Below, one piece after another: positions 9,200 through 21,036 of a DNA stretch of 64,000 bases. The notes under the pieces are model-generated. The model did no database searches. It saw nothing but the letters and a program-made list of their open reading frames with translations, and had not been told where the DNA came from. Made by a program: the position numbers and the translations under genes. Within the stretch, counting starts at the first letter, position 1. The number at the start of each line of letters is the position of its first letter. Origin of the DNA: Umbelopsis ramanniana AG (lineage: Eukaryota > Mucoromycota > Umbelopsidomycetes > Umbelopsidales > Umbelopsidaceae); assembly GCF_025399195.1 (NCBI RefSeq), contig NW_026252094.1, positions 310,001-374,000 of the forward strand, in the 5' to 3' direction.

Positions 9200-12136
9200 C
9201 TACAGATGGCTTTCCAGTCTGGGCGTCACCCATGGAGTCTTCAAGTCTTTTCCGTGTTCGTCTATAATCAACGCAGCTGACAGAACCTCCCAAATGCTTT
9301 TCACGTATATAAACTCTATGGACTGTTTGATAGACTCCGGTATATCACTGGAAACATCTTTCCTATTGCGATAAGGTAAAATGACTTTCCTAATACCTGC
9401 ACGGTGAGCGGAAAGAACCTTCTCTTTGATGCCGCCAACAGGGAGTACGCGGCCACGAAGTGTAATCTCACCCGTCATAGCTGTAGTAGGTGGTACGCTG
9501 CGACCCGAAAAGAGAGACACCAAGGTCGTGGTCAATGCTATACCAGCAGAAGGACCGTCTTTTGAAACCGCACCTGCTGGAAAGTGAATATGTACGTCTC
9601 GCTTTTCGGCCAGATTGATGGTTGGCGAACTTGTGAGTTTAAGTGTATAGGCATGAGCCTTGACCCAAGTCAATGCAATTTGAGCGGATTCCTTGATTAC
9701 ATCACCCAGAGAGCCAGTCAGTTGAAGGTTGCCTTCGCCAGGCATATCGGAAGCTTCGATCATAAGAATCCCACCATTGCCACTACCCGAGTAAGCTAAT
9801 CCGGTAACCACTCCTGGGATAGCGGCTTGTTGAACAATCTCCTTCTCAAAGTATTGAATCTATGAAGCAAGTCGTCAGTATACCGTGAATGCTTGCTTGA
9901 GCTCCTAGTCACAACTTACCCCCAAGATATTCTCCAAATCGTCCTCCTGTACCACTTCATTGTACTTGTCAGCATTATCGGCTTCGCTCAAATCAGCCCA
10001 TTCCACGCACTTAAAGCGGACTATGCTGGCGATGGTTCTCTCCAAATTGCGGACCCCACTCTCACGAGTGTAGTTTTCTATTATTTTGAGTAAAACTTCG
10101 TCTGCAATGGAGACTTGATTTGTTTCCAATCCGTGCTCCTTAATTTGCTTTGGCAGCAGGTACGTTCGTGCAATATGTAATTTTTCGTCAAAAGTATATC
10201 CAGGCAAGGAAATAACTTCCATACGATCAAGGAGAGGGGCCGGAATGGTGTCAATGCTATTAGCCGTGGCAATGAACAAAACTTTGGAGAGATCGAACGG
10301 AATGTTGAGATAATGATCGGTGAATGTTGAATTCTGCTCAGGGTCCAGCACCTCCAACATTGCAGCAGCTAGACAATTGTAATAAAGTTAATTGGTATGC
10401 GATACATTAGACCCTATAACCTTAATCCCATTCTTACCAGGATCGCCATAATGCGAGGTTTGAACTATTTTGTCAATCTCGTCGAGTAAATAGATTGGAT
10501 TCTTAACACCTGACTTTCGCATGCCGTGAACAATGAGACCAGGCATGGCTCCAACATACGTTCGCCGATGACCCCGAATATCGGCTTCATCACGAACACC
10601 TCCTAACGAAATTCTATGGAACTCACGACCAGTTGCTGCTGCGATTGACTTTCCGAGAGAGGTCTTTCCAACGCCAGGCTACCAAAACAGATTTGAGTTT
10701 AATCTACACTGTTGTCATTCAGGGAGCTTTTCAAACAAATAAAAATATGGTTTACCGGTCCCACAAAGCAGATAATTGGGGCTTTCAGATCTCCTTTGAC
10801 TTTGACGACAGAAAGATATTCCAGAATTCTTTTCTTGGCGGTTTCCAGTCTGTTAAGAAATGATAAGTTTTACAAGCTTTAGCATATAACTCTAATTTCT
10901 TCAAAGCACCTACCCGTAGTGATCAGCTTCTAACTGCTCACGAGCCCGATGAATGTCAATCATGTCGTCACTTGACTTGCTCCAGGGCAGATCTGCAACA
11001 ACATCCAAGTATGTACGTACGACAGACCATTCAACCGATGATGGATGGAGCTTTTTCAGACGCTTGAGTTCACGATCAGCTACAATTTGAGCATCCTTTG
11101 AGAGTTTAGCGGCATCCAGACGACGCTTCAATTCAGATAATTCGTCATCATCTCCATCTGCTGCAGCGGAATCGTCACCCTTCTCTCCTAGCTCTTCCTT
11201 AATCGCATTTAACTAAAATTGGAACTGCCGAGTTAGTCTCCGAATGACCGGTAGCCCCCCTTATGCATCTGTACTCACCTGTTGTCTGAGGTAGAATTCC
11301 CGGCGCTTCTTGTCTAATTTTCCATCAATGTTCGATTGAATTTGCTGTGTAATCTTGAGAACATGCAGCTGCCGAGTCATCCATTCATTGACTCGTCTCA
11401 GTCGAACTTTCAGGTCGGTAGTCTCCAGCATTTCCAGTTTCTCATCAAAAGTAGTTTCAATTACTGAAGCTAGCAGATTGGCCATCTGTGATGGAGGAGA
11501 TTTATCCATAACCTTTGAGAGTTGGGAAATAAGGGCTCCGGGTATCTTGAGGTCTTTCATTTTATTGATGAATTCTTTGCTCAATGACCGGAACTCGAGC
11601 AATGTATCTGTGAACTCTTGGTCACCCTTGGGGTAATTCGACTCCTCTAACTCTGGGTAGTGAGTGACTTGCGCCATAAGAATCGATGCAGAATCCATGA
11701 TTTTATCAATACGAAATCGGCATACTCCTTGCAAGAACAAGGTCAAATGGTTGGAGTTGATGCTCTTTTCAATCTTAATCAATCTAGCTGCACAGCCAAA
11801 ATGATAGAGGTTGATCTCAGACGATGCGCTATTCTCATTCTTGCTCTTGATGGTGACTCCGTCTGTCTTGAACACAGTTTCCGAGCTACCATCGGTGTCA
11901 AAGTTGATATCAATGTTCGCTTTCATAGTCTTATCGTTAGCAGCCTTGCACGCGGGAACAACACCAACATAGGCTGGTTGCCTCGCCCCCTCTTTGTGAA
12001 CGGCTTTCAGGGTTCTGGATATATATGCAGCGGCTGTGCCATTTATGACAACTTTTGTGACAACGGATGGCAAGAGTACCTTGGAATTTAGTGGGATTAC
12101 AGCCAGAGTGTCTGGCACACGATGAATGGTGGACAT
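9200..12136 (-). CDS. LONP2: Peroxisomal ATP-dependent Lon protease
   Basis: AAA+ serine protease that degrades damaged or unassembled proteins. Six exons (12136..11279, 11212..10914, 10849..10756, 10678..10438, 10368..9920, 9859..9200) give 866 residues. Order: N-terminal Lon substrate-binding domain ([14 protein letters not shown]), acidic/coiled linker, Walker A GPPGVGKTS (about 416-424, split by intron 3), Walker B-like IYLLDEID, then the protease domain with KDGPSAGIA (catalytic Ser near 751) and GGIKEKVL (Lys near 793). It has no mitochondrial presequence and ends in SHL, a type-1 peroxisome signal, so I place it in the peroxisome matrix. An upstream in-frame codon at 12148 is TTG, so the ATG at 12136 is the start. 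It shares an 86 bp gap with the RS-rich gene on the other strand. Confidence 0.93.
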
Positions 12137-12222
12137 GACTAAGGGCAATATCTGTTCTCCAGTAATTCACATGACAGCCTTAACATTCAAGCCGAATCCG
12201 TCCGGAGTTCCAAATTTCGTAA
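12137..12222. promoter_or_regulatory. 86 bp bidirectional promoter between Lon and RS-rich gene
   Basis: Only 86 bp separate the two start codons, so transcripts must start within this gap or overlap the neighbouring coding region. An ATG at 12171 on the plus strand opens a short out-of-frame reading of 32 codons that overlaps the downstream start at 12223; it could act as an upstream ORF. Confidence 0.5.
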
Positions 12223-13517
12223 ATGGGTTCCCAAAGACATCACTCAAGAGATTCCGACAGAGATCGTGAGAGAAGTAGATCGCGAGATCGTAGTCGCCGC
12301 TCTGATACGTCACGTTCACGGCATCGCGATCGAAGCTCGGAAAGATCAAGGAGGAGGAGGAGCCACAGTCCAGCTGCTCGAGATCGCCACAGAAGGTAAG
12401 CCCATATTGACATTGATAGATCGTTTCAAAAAAAAAAGACACTGAACATAAATCATTTCACAGAGATTCACGCAGACACCGTTCCGATCACTCGCGATCT
12501 CCCGATAGGCGTGACAGAAAGCGATCCCGAAGACATTCAGTGTCAAGCGCGTCAGATGATTCGCAGGATTCAAGTAGTGACAGCTATGACAGTGGAGAAG
12601 AAGACCGACATAGACGCCACAGTAAGCACAGGAAACACAAAAAGGATAGGAAACACAAGAAAGATAAAAAGGTGAGCATCAAGTCCTTTACCAATGGCGC
12701 TCTCGATTCTCAAGATTGATTGTTAACTTGCCATAGAAAAAGAGCAAGAAAAGCAAAAAGAGCAAATCAAGTCATCAGACTATACAGTGGGGACATTATG
12801 GTGTCATACACGACGCAGACATATTTACCAAAGAAGCGGTATGTATAAGAAGTGGGAGTAGAAGGTGATTTTTTTTTTTTTCTAATTCGAATGGTTGGTC
12901 GTATAGGAATTCCAAGCTTGGCTGATAGAGGTTAAGAAGATGGATGTGGAAACGCTCCCCAACACCAAGCGAAAGGACATGTTTAATAGTTTCATGGAAG
13001 GTACGTTGTTTTCCAGAGAGATCGCTGGCTGCATCATATAAGCTGACTCAGTAAATGGATAGACTATAATACCGCCACTATGCCACATGAAAAGTGAGTT
13101 GTTTATCGCGCAACACAGCATACTGATGATAACATCATATTTATTAAATGCGATAACTTGGTAGATATTACAACATGCAAAAATGGGAAGCAAAGCAACA
13201 GGCTATCCGCATGGGTGAAAAGCCAGTAGAGGACAATGCGGAATTCAACTTTAAGAATGACGAGGAAAACTTGCGGTATACAGCTTTTTTCATTCGAATA
13301 CGTATGTGTTTGTCAGCCACTAATACGCACCTTACATAGGACACAACAAAGAATGGCAGCCAAGCAGAGAAGTACAACGACGTTACAGATGTCAAATGCC
13401 GATATCTCTGAACTTGCCAGAGTCTCTCGAGAACGCATAGAGGCTGACCGTTTGAGAAAATTGGGCCTCACTCCAAAAACCTCCATGGGTGTACGATATG
13501 AGCAAGGCTATGAGTAG
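12223..13517 (+). CDS. RS-rich nuclear protein with conserved C-terminal domain, SCI1-like
   Basis: Seven exons (12223-12395, 12464-12671, 12737-12838, 12907-13000, 13063-13093, 13165-13275, 13340-13517) encode 298 residues. Residues 1-100 are Arg/Ser dipeptides (RDRERSRSRDRS), then a Lys/His-rich stretch (about 108-135) like a nuclear localisation signal. A non-repetitive C-terminal domain follows with IQWGHYGVIHDADIF, EFQAWLIEVKKMD and YYNMQKWEAK. The pattern of an RS/K-rich head followed by an EFxxWLxE segment recalls plant style cell-cycle inhibitor 1 (SCI1) and related small splicing-associated nuclear proteins; this match is from memory and moderate. The RS composition suggests a splicing-speckle partner. 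The start at 12223 is chosen because the ATG at 12171 runs into a stop after 32 codons. Confidence 0.75.
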
Positions 13518-14293
13518 ACAGTCCTATAGTTCATAAAACCTTCACTCCCTATAAAAATTGTTTTGTTATGCAATTTCTCTTATGGGAACTGTGAACTCTT
13601 GCCCGACTACCGTGGACTGTATATCCAAAGAAGTGCAGGCATGTTAGAGACTACTGACTCTCTGAGCATTGTATAAGCGGTCTGCTGCTTGTATGCATTT
13701 GATTATGACTTTTGAAGCACGTTCTCTGCAATATAGTACTTCGATACCGCTATATTATTTAACATGGTTCGTTTTGCATGTCTTTAAGCCTCCATAAAGA
13801 CGCTATGTAGGTTGAAGTCATTTTACTTTCAATGTCTGTGCGCTATGCAAAGGAGTGGATCCCAACATATTAATGTGTGATGGCTATCTCTCAAATTATA
13901 ATAAAAGCTCCCTCATGGAAATTTGCATAATGAAGAACTCGCTTACTTTGCACCGGTAATTTTCGCTGTAAACATACGTATAACACCAATTCACCGAGCT
14001 TTTCCAGCCATACAGTGATGAGGCACATGTGTCTAAACAACAATATTAAGAGTATAATCCTCCAGTTCGAGCTGTATGTAATCATGCTTTGGTAAAGTTG
14101 TGCGTTTGCTTTTGTAGTAGTATAAAGTAAAGTCAAATGTAACAGATCACGCGATACGACCTGTCAAATTACCAATTTTTTTTCCCTTTGTTACAGCCGA
14201 AGCCGCTTTATTTTCACGTGGTATACAGATGTTTGAATAGAATAAAAAGGAGTAAGATGGAAAGAAAGCGAAGGATATCCCAATGTGTCATGT
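13518..14293. other. Convergent intergenic region, 776 bp
   Basis: Between the 3' ends of the RS-rich gene and the light-chain gene. AT-rich with T-runs (around 14175-14185), no coding frame of note, no recognisable RNA or repeat. Confidence 0.45.
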
Positions 14294-15157
14294 TTAGTTG
14301 GAAAGGATAAGGGTGACAAAATCTGCAAGGAACATTATTAGGCACAGACCAACGTATGCTCATTCGCTCAAGAAAAGCACTTACCAACATAGTTAATACG
14401 ACCGTCCTTGCCAACTTCAACTTCCTTGAGGAGCTCATCAACTTCCTCATCAGTGAGCTTTTCTCCAAGGTTAGTCAAGACTGCATAAAGAAGAATTAGT
14501 AAGGCGAATTTTTTTACCATAGGGCACAATTAAGTCAGTGTCATTACTAACCATAACGGAGTTCTCCAGCAGAGATGTGGTTATCACCTTCCTTGTCAAA
14601 GACTTGGAACCCCTGGATAAACTCCTGGGAAGTTCCAGCGGGCTTGAATCCATCAGGTCGCGTCAAGATGGTAAGGAAGGTACCAAAGTCGATATCAACA
14701 TCTTTGTAAAGTAGGATTGAAGTTAGTGATGTAACTCAAGACATGCTGTTCGAGGGCAAGATCAGATCCATACCATGCTTATCAGAGCCACCGAGAGATC
14801 GAATCAATTCGCGAACTTCGGCTTGGGTTGGGTTTTGTCCAAGGCCTCTAAGCAAATCGCCGAGGTTGTCAGAAGAAACGGTGCTGTTACCCTTCTTGTC
14901 GTACATGGAGAAGGCTTCCTTCCAGTCTAATTCAAAAGGCATTTAGTTTATCATATCATCCATGAACACATTCGACTGAGTTGAAAAGCATACCATCAAG
15001 TTGTTCCTGGGATGGCTGTGTCTAGTGCAGATGATGGTGAAAGAATGATAAATATGAGTAAGTAATAGGCACAAAGTGACGGATGATGCCAATGGAGATT
15101 TTAGCATTGTTATCTTGCATTCCATTTTATGGAATTCATACTCACTGCTGGGCTCAT
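14294..15157 (-). CDS. cdc4: Essential myosin light chain, Cdc4/Mlc1 type (EF-hand)
   Basis: Calmodulin-like subunit that binds IQ motifs of class II/V myosins and supports the cytokinetic ring. Six exons (15157..15146, 15015..14994, 14926..14774, 14701..14552, 14480..14385, 14322..14294) give 153 residues. Fission yeast Cdc4 has the same sequence pattern: [59 protein letters not shown] and the end [14 protein letters not shown]-hand 1 ([15 protein letters not shown]) looks degenerate; the third ([14 protein letters not shown]) keeps most calcium ligands. The first coding exon is only 12 nt (MSPA) and the last 29 nt including the stop. A start at 14942 (MPFELDW) would lack the conserved head and come from intron sequence, so I reject it. 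Confidence 0.93.
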
Positions 15158-15842
15158 GATGTTGAAGATCGATTACAAGGAGCTTTGTTGTTGACCAAGG
15201 TCAATTTGGGAAATTGGTTTAGAGATGGGCGGAGTTTTAATGGACTGGAATGTGTTGACGGAGGTTGTGAGTGAGGTTGAAGCAAGATTCTAAAGGTTTT
15301 TTCCAAAGGTGGATATTTAAACATCAGCATAAATTGCCCACTGTTGATGATCCAGTCATACTTTGACTCGCTGTCATTGAAGTAAACGAATTTCTTGTCC
15401 GTATATCCAATCATTTTGCAGACGTTATGTATACGAGGCAGGACAATGTGGAGAACGGCTTGGAAGAGTACCTTTCCCCTTTGTAATACTTTGAGCTTAT
15501 CTTGTTATGGTATCAGTGCGCTTTGCCAACTTGTATTAGCATCGCCGCCTCCGTCCCATATCCGACTTCATCGCCGTTCGCAGCGCTCGTAAGCTGACAA
15601 ATTTTCCGACCCAGAACCAATGAAATGACATTAAACCGAAAGAAAAAAACTTATTGGTGACAGAAGTTCAAATCAAGCATCTTTCATCTTTTATCTTATT
15701 TCTTACTTTTTTCCCATTGTCAAAGCCTCGCCGTTGGATGAACAGCAATATCTTTAACCCATTAAGCCATCCCTCCACATTTAATTTGCAACCTTCGGAC
15801 GAATACCAAGATAGAAGTATATCAAATTACCCATAAGCACTC
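15158..15842. other. Divergent intergenic region, 685 bp
   Basis: Holds the promoters of the light-chain gene (minus) and the MATE transporter (plus). T/C-rich tracts occur near 15670-15720, ahead of the MATE start. No coding frame worth calling. Confidence 0.45.
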
Positions 15843-17294
15843 ATGCAGGATAATCAACCATCATTGGAAGAAGGTATAGCCACTGAGCAAACCCATTTGC
15901 TTCGCAAAGTCAGCAAAAAAAATCAAGATCAAACCGTTAGTGTGAAAGTAGAAGTCATATGGCTCCTTCGAAAGTCTCTTCCTGTCGTCGCTGCCTACCT
16001 TCTACAAAGCAGCCTGCAAAGCGTCACGGTCATCAGCGTGGGTCGACTTGGCGCAACTGAACTAGCTTCGGCATCTTTGGGCTCAATCCTAGCCACGGTT
16101 ACCGGATTCAGTGTCATGACGGGCGCCTCGCTTGCTCTGGACACTATTCTGTCCCAAGCCTTTACTGGAGCAACTGATATCACCGTCGTCGGCCTACAAC
16201 TCCAAAGATCTCTTGTCATCATGGGACTTCTCATGGCTCCTGTCTCTATCTTATGGTGGTATGCTGAGCAAGTTTTTCTTCTGCTCGGTCAGGATCCAGT
16301 TGTAGCACAAAAGGCAGCGGTGTTTGTTCGTATGATGATACCTACCGCACCTGCTTTTGGAATTTTCGAGGCCCTGAAGAAATTTCTTCAAGCTCAAGGC
16401 ATATTCACCGCTGGAACATATATGTTACTAGTGGGAGCTCCTCTTAATTTGATTCTCAACTACTTGTTTGTGTGGTCCCCTTATTTCTCTATGGGTTATA
16501 TCGGTGGTCCACTGTCAACATGCATTAGTTCTTGGGTTATTGTTGTGTTGACGGTGTTGTATATCCGTTTTGTGGATGGCAATGCTGCTTGGGGTGGATG
16601 GAGTAAAGCTGCTCTCCATGTAAGAGACTGGATGCCATTCATAAAGTTGGCTGTACCTGGTATCTTGTTGATTTGTACTGAAACCTGGGCTTTCGAAATC
16701 ATCACTCTGGCTGCTAGTTGGATGGGCACCACAAGTCTGGCAGCACAAAGCGTTATATGGACCACACAAACAACACTCTATACTCTACCGTTCGGCATCG
16801 GCATTGCAGCAGCTACCCGAACTGGGAATCTGTTAGGCGCCGGCCTCAGTCGTCAGGCAAAACTCGCCGCCAATATAGCTCTCGGCTTGGCCAGTGCAAT
16901 CGCCCTTTTCAACTGCGGCTTGCTGCTAACCTTACGAGCCAGTTGGGGAAGTTTTTTCACCGACGATCCAGAAGTCATCGCCTTGGTTGCAAGAGTATTA
17001 CCATTTGTAGCAGTTTTCTGCATTGCTGACACTGTAGCTGGAGTTAGCGATGGTTTGTTGAACGGCCAAGGTCGACAGAAGATTGCCGCAACCATCAATA
17101 TTGCAACCTATTATTTGACAGCGCTTCCCGTGGGATTCTGGCTCAGCTTCTCAATGGGTCTTGGTCTTCGAGGATTATGGTTATCACTTGCCATATCTTT
17201 ATTTGCTGCATGCCTCGTCACAGTCATCATTGTTCTTCGTACAAACTGGAACCAGCAAGCGCTGGATGCTTGTACCAGAGCTAAAGGCGAGTGA
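15843..17294 (+). CDS. MATE-family multidrug/toxin efflux transporter
   Basis: Intronless frame of 483 residues. A soluble N-terminus of about 45 residues is followed by about twelve hydrophobic segments in two homologous halves, typical of MatE proteins. The first half has VVAAYLLQSSLQSVTVISVG, RLGATELASASLGS and a LALDTILSQAFTGA segment matching the family motif ALDTLxSQAxGA; the second half has TTSLAAQSVIWTT and GIGIAAATRTGNLLGAG. These proteins exchange cationic drugs or metabolites for H+ or Na+, at the plasma or vacuolar membrane. Substrate cannot be told. It lacks introns while most neighbours are intron-rich; codon choice looks similar to its neighbours, so I do not infer transfer. 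Confidence 0.93.
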   Translation: MQDNQPSLEEGIATEQTHLLRKVSKKNQDQTVSVKVEVIWLLRKSLPVVAAYLLQSSLQSVTVISVGRLGATELASASLGSILATVTGFSVMTGASLALDTILSQAFTGATDITVVGLQLQRSLVIMGLLMAPVSILWWYAEQVFLLLGQDPVVAQKAAVFVRMMIPTAPAFGIFEALKKFLQAQGIFTAGTYMLLVGAPLNLILNYLFVWSPYFSMGYIGGPLSTCISSWVIVVLTVLYIRFVDGNAAWGGWSKAALHVRDWMPFIKLAVPGILLICTETWAFEIITLAASWMGTTSLAAQSVIWTTQTTLYTLPFGIGIAAATRTGNLLGAGLSRQAKLAANIALGLASAIALFNCGLLLTLRASWGSFFTDDPEVIALVARVLPFVAVFCIADTVAGVSDGLLNGQGRQKIAATINIATYYLTALPVGFWLSFSMGLGLRGLWLSLAISLFAACLVTVIIVLRTNWNQQALDACTRAKGE

Positions 17295-18473
17295 AACTCA
17301 AGTTGTCGCTATAAAGAAAAACAGTGTATTACATGCTTATTGCAAAATCGGTAACGACTTTGAAAACATGTTCTCCATGTATCATATTTCACTTTTTATA
17401 GAAAGTAAATGAATCAGTTTACTGAGTTCAATAATAATTTTACCGAATGTCTCGAATTGATTTGCCTCAATGATTGTCTTCCAATGCGAATTGCCACCTG
17501 GGGATTTAAGCCAAGCAAAATGTCGCCCTGCCCCTTTTTTTTTCATTTATGTCGTTGTTTCAAAGAACTACCATGATCGATAATCTCATTTTTAGAAAAT
17601 GAAATCTAACTACGCTAGTCACTGTACACTGAGCCTATGCTCTACGCGTTTTGTATTCCCTATCGCTGTACTTATTGAAATAGTGCGAGTTGTCTTTCTA
17701 GTCAGATGCTGGTCAGATAGGGTAACATCTGGTTGTCGTTTTGAGCTGTCAAATCTTTAGCAACATTCGTCAGAATTCTTTGTGAAAAAAATTCAGGAAC
17801 ACATGGCCTTCATGTCTATAATTATATTAACATTGAACGTCGGAGACGTCTTCCTCCTACATCCCCATAGACTGTCGTACCTCTTCCATCAACGTCTCCA
17901 CCTGTGGCATCATCGGTATAAAATTCAATTAGCTATCGGACAGCATTCAGGCTCTCTCTTCATTAGGGGTGGGACACCAATTTAATGATCAGAGTTCCTA
18001 TTGACAACAACTGCAAGGCACATTAACGCAACTGGACCCGGAAATCAGCTCATCTCATCTCGCATTAATTGTAGTCATGATGCGCTAAACTTACGGGAAG
18101 TGTAAAGCAGCGACGCTGTATTCAATTTGCTTCTTCCTAGGCGATGCTGGAAGGAGTTCTAATTGCAAAATGGGCATATTGGCATCCTGGCTGCTTCAAC
18201 ACAGATACAGTCGATTTTAACAATGTAGACAAGTCATATTGATCCACGTCCTTTTATGTCGATGATTAATGCTACAAACTACAATTTTAACCGGTTTTTA
18301 CGTTAGGTGGTGTCAACTATATCCTCTTACCGCTGTATGCTCAGATCACTGAGTCTCTTTTTCCAAAGAAACTACCTGAAAAATTTTCCAAGTCCGTCAA
18401 GCTGCATGGCTCAGTGTCCCACGGTTCCCACTTTTTTTTTTCTCTCTCTATCACCGGTATACTTGTCATTACC
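17295..18473. other. Intergenic region, 1.18 kb
   Basis: Between the MATE 3' end and the asparaginase start. Contains T/C tracts (17520-17545, 18430-18450) and several short frames without family features. The pyrimidine run just before 18474 probably belongs to the asparaginase promoter or leader. Confidence 0.45.
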
Positions 18474-21036
18474 ATGAAGGACCGAGATGGCCTTCCGAAT
18501 CAGACTGCACCAACGCCAGCTTCTCTAATTTCACATGATGCCGCACATATATTTGACAATGCTGCTGTGGAATATCAGCTCAGCGCTGACCGTGAAGAAA
18601 TGGTTGCTCCTGGTATGAAAAAAAAAAAAAAATGGCCGCGGAACCCATATTTGCGTACGTCCCTGAAACTAACTCGCTCATACAAAAATTAAAGATGTGT
18701 CAAGAGTATTGGTGATATATACTGGAGGAACTATTGGTATGGTCAACAATTTGGAGCATGGTTACATGCCTTTACCAAATTACCTAGCCAAAACACTCGC
18801 TTCAGTGGCTCGATTCCATGATCCGGTTGACCCTCAAGGTTTACAGTATCGATCACGAAGCAACTCCACAGACAATCTTGCAGAAGAATTGAGATCAACA
18901 GTATTATCGTCAGCTAAATCACCCGCTGCACTATCTGAGCCGATCTTAGAAAGCGGCTCGGCTAGTCCTACGTTTCCCAGACCAAAAGTGAACACCGTCA
19001 ATATGATCAAGCCAAGTGGCCCCAATGCAAATCAGAAGGTTTCCGTACAACTTCCAAGTCTCATCACTCCTGTTAGTTTGTATGGGAAAAGAATAAGGTT
19101 GAACTTTTTTCTAGCTTTTATCCTTATTTTTTCATGTTTGCCACTCACACCTACCGTTGAATTTAGATATTCGATTTTGGAGTATGAGCCGTTGTTGGAT
19201 TCTTGCAACATGACCATGGAGGGTATGTGATCTGCTCTTCCGTCGCTCTTTCATTTATTCATTTATTTACAGTCACCCATAATAGATTGGATCCGTATCG
19301 CGCGTGATATCGAATGCAACTATCAAAATTTCGATGCCTTTATCATCTTGCATGGGACGGATACTATGGCTTATACTGCAAGCGCTCTGAGCTTTATGCT
19401 AGAAGATTTAGGGTAGGCAAACATCTCTTTTGTGGTCCTTGGAACCATTTTACTCAATTTTTTCATTTTTGTATTGCTTCAGGAAAACTGTCATTGTTAC
19501 AGGTTCGCAAGTACCTTTGACGGAAGTCCGCAACGATGCAGTAGAAAACTTGCTTGGAGCTCTTACCATCGCTGGTCATTTTGTCATACCAGAAGTCTCT
19601 TTGTACTTCAATGAAAAGCTGTTTAGAGGTAATAGAACAAGCAAGATCAGTGCAGTCGACTTTGACGCTTTCGATTCGCCAAACTTGGCCCCTCTCGTTC
19701 AAGTCGGTATCAATATAGGTAAGGAAAGCTATTAACAATAGCAAGCATTTCAAAATGCATACTTAATGTTTCACAACCTCTAGATGTTGCATGGCAACAA
19801 GTCCTCCGTCCAGTCCATATTGCCAAGTTCAAAGCGCATACCCACCTCAATTCCAATGTTGCTTCCCTTCGATTGTTTCCCGGTATTACAGAGCATACGG
19901 TTCGCATGTTTTTAACCCCACCTATGCAAGGTGTAGTCCTTGAAACATATGGAGCTGGTAACGCCCCTGCACGTTCCGATCTATTAGCCGCTCTCAAAGA
20001 AGCTTGTGACCGTGGAGTGATTATTGTTAATTGCACACAATGCAGAAAAGGTCTAGTCACGGATGCCTACGCCACTGGCAAACAGCTGGCGCAAATTGGA
20101 GTCATCGCAGGAGCGGATATGACAGCAGAGTGTGCGTTAACAAAATTATCCTACCTGCTTGGAAGGTCCGATCTCAGCATTCCCCAAGTGAAGAAGCTCA
20201 TGACTATGAATTTGCGAGGAGAATTGACCATACGAGCACCTCGCCAAAGATTCACAGCTCATAGTCGTACGCATGCATTGATCCAGACAATTGTTCAAGC
20301 ATCGAGCACAGGTGACGGTAACATCACCAGCCAAACATTACAAGAGCGCGTCTTGATTGAGAAGGCCATGTATCCTATTTTACTATGCTCAGCCGCAGCA
20401 ACCGATGACATGGAAGGCCTTCTTATGTTACATGAAAACTTGGGCGACATGATCAATTTGAATTGCGTGGACTATGACGGACGTACACCACTTCATATCG
20501 CCTGTAGCGAAGGTCATTTGCGAGTAGTAGAATTCTTGCTGCTACATGGTGCGAGTGTCCACACTCGTGATCGATTTGGCCATACACCGCTTTTCGATGC
20601 GTCATGTGAAAAAAGAGAAGATGTAGTTAGAATCATGCGACTAGCTGGTGCCCATTTTGCGTTCGGTGATTTTGAAGATCTCGGATACAAATGGTTACGA
20701 GCCATTAAGGACAACGACAGTCGATTTGTTCGCATCGCCATTAGCGCAGGTTGGAACGTCAACTGGTGTGAAGGTGTCGATGGCCAACGAGCCATTCATA
20801 TAGCTGTCAAGGAAGCGCGCATTGGAATGGTAAAGACTTTGCTAGGTGAAGCCAGCTTGCAGATCAATGCGGCCGACAGGTGGTCCAAAACTGCCCTCAA
20901 CCATCTCGATCAATTGGAGAGCTATGTCAAGTCTGGTACGCCTGTCACCAAAGTCACTTTGGATACCATCAGTGAAATACGGTCGTTGATTGAAACTCGA
21001 ATCAAAAGAGATCTTGCCCGCCAGGCTTCCAATTAG
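18474..21036 (+). CDS. L-asparaginase (type I-like) fused to ankyrin repeats
   Basis: Hydrolyses asparagine to aspartate and ammonia; animal ASPG proteins of the same architecture also have lysophospholipase activity. Exons 18474-18612, 18695-19097, 19167-19222, 19286-19412, 19483-19718 and 19784-21036 give 737 residues. Catalytic threonine motif YTGGTIGM lies near 55-62 and HGTDTMAYTAS near 221-231; TGSQVPL and the C-terminal half follow. A Ser-rich insert of about 60 residues (about 95-155) sits between TGGTIG and the rest of the N-domain. Ankyrin repeats occupy about 525-680 (TPLHIACSEGH, TPLFDA, RAIHIAVKEA). It has no signal peptide, so it should be cytosolic. Intron 1 ends in AAAG. The start at 18474 is the first ATG after a pyrimidine tract; an earlier in-frame start would read through that tract. 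Confidence 0.93.

Noticed and set aside
12171-12269. Start of the RS-rich gene at the first ATG
   Set aside because: This frame stops after 32 codons; the RS-repeat frame starts at 12223. The first ATG is kept only as a possible upstream ORF.
15843-17294. MATE gene as a recent bacterial acquisition because it lacks introns
   Set aside because: UreD and the F-box gene are also intronless here, and codon use looks like that of the neighbours.
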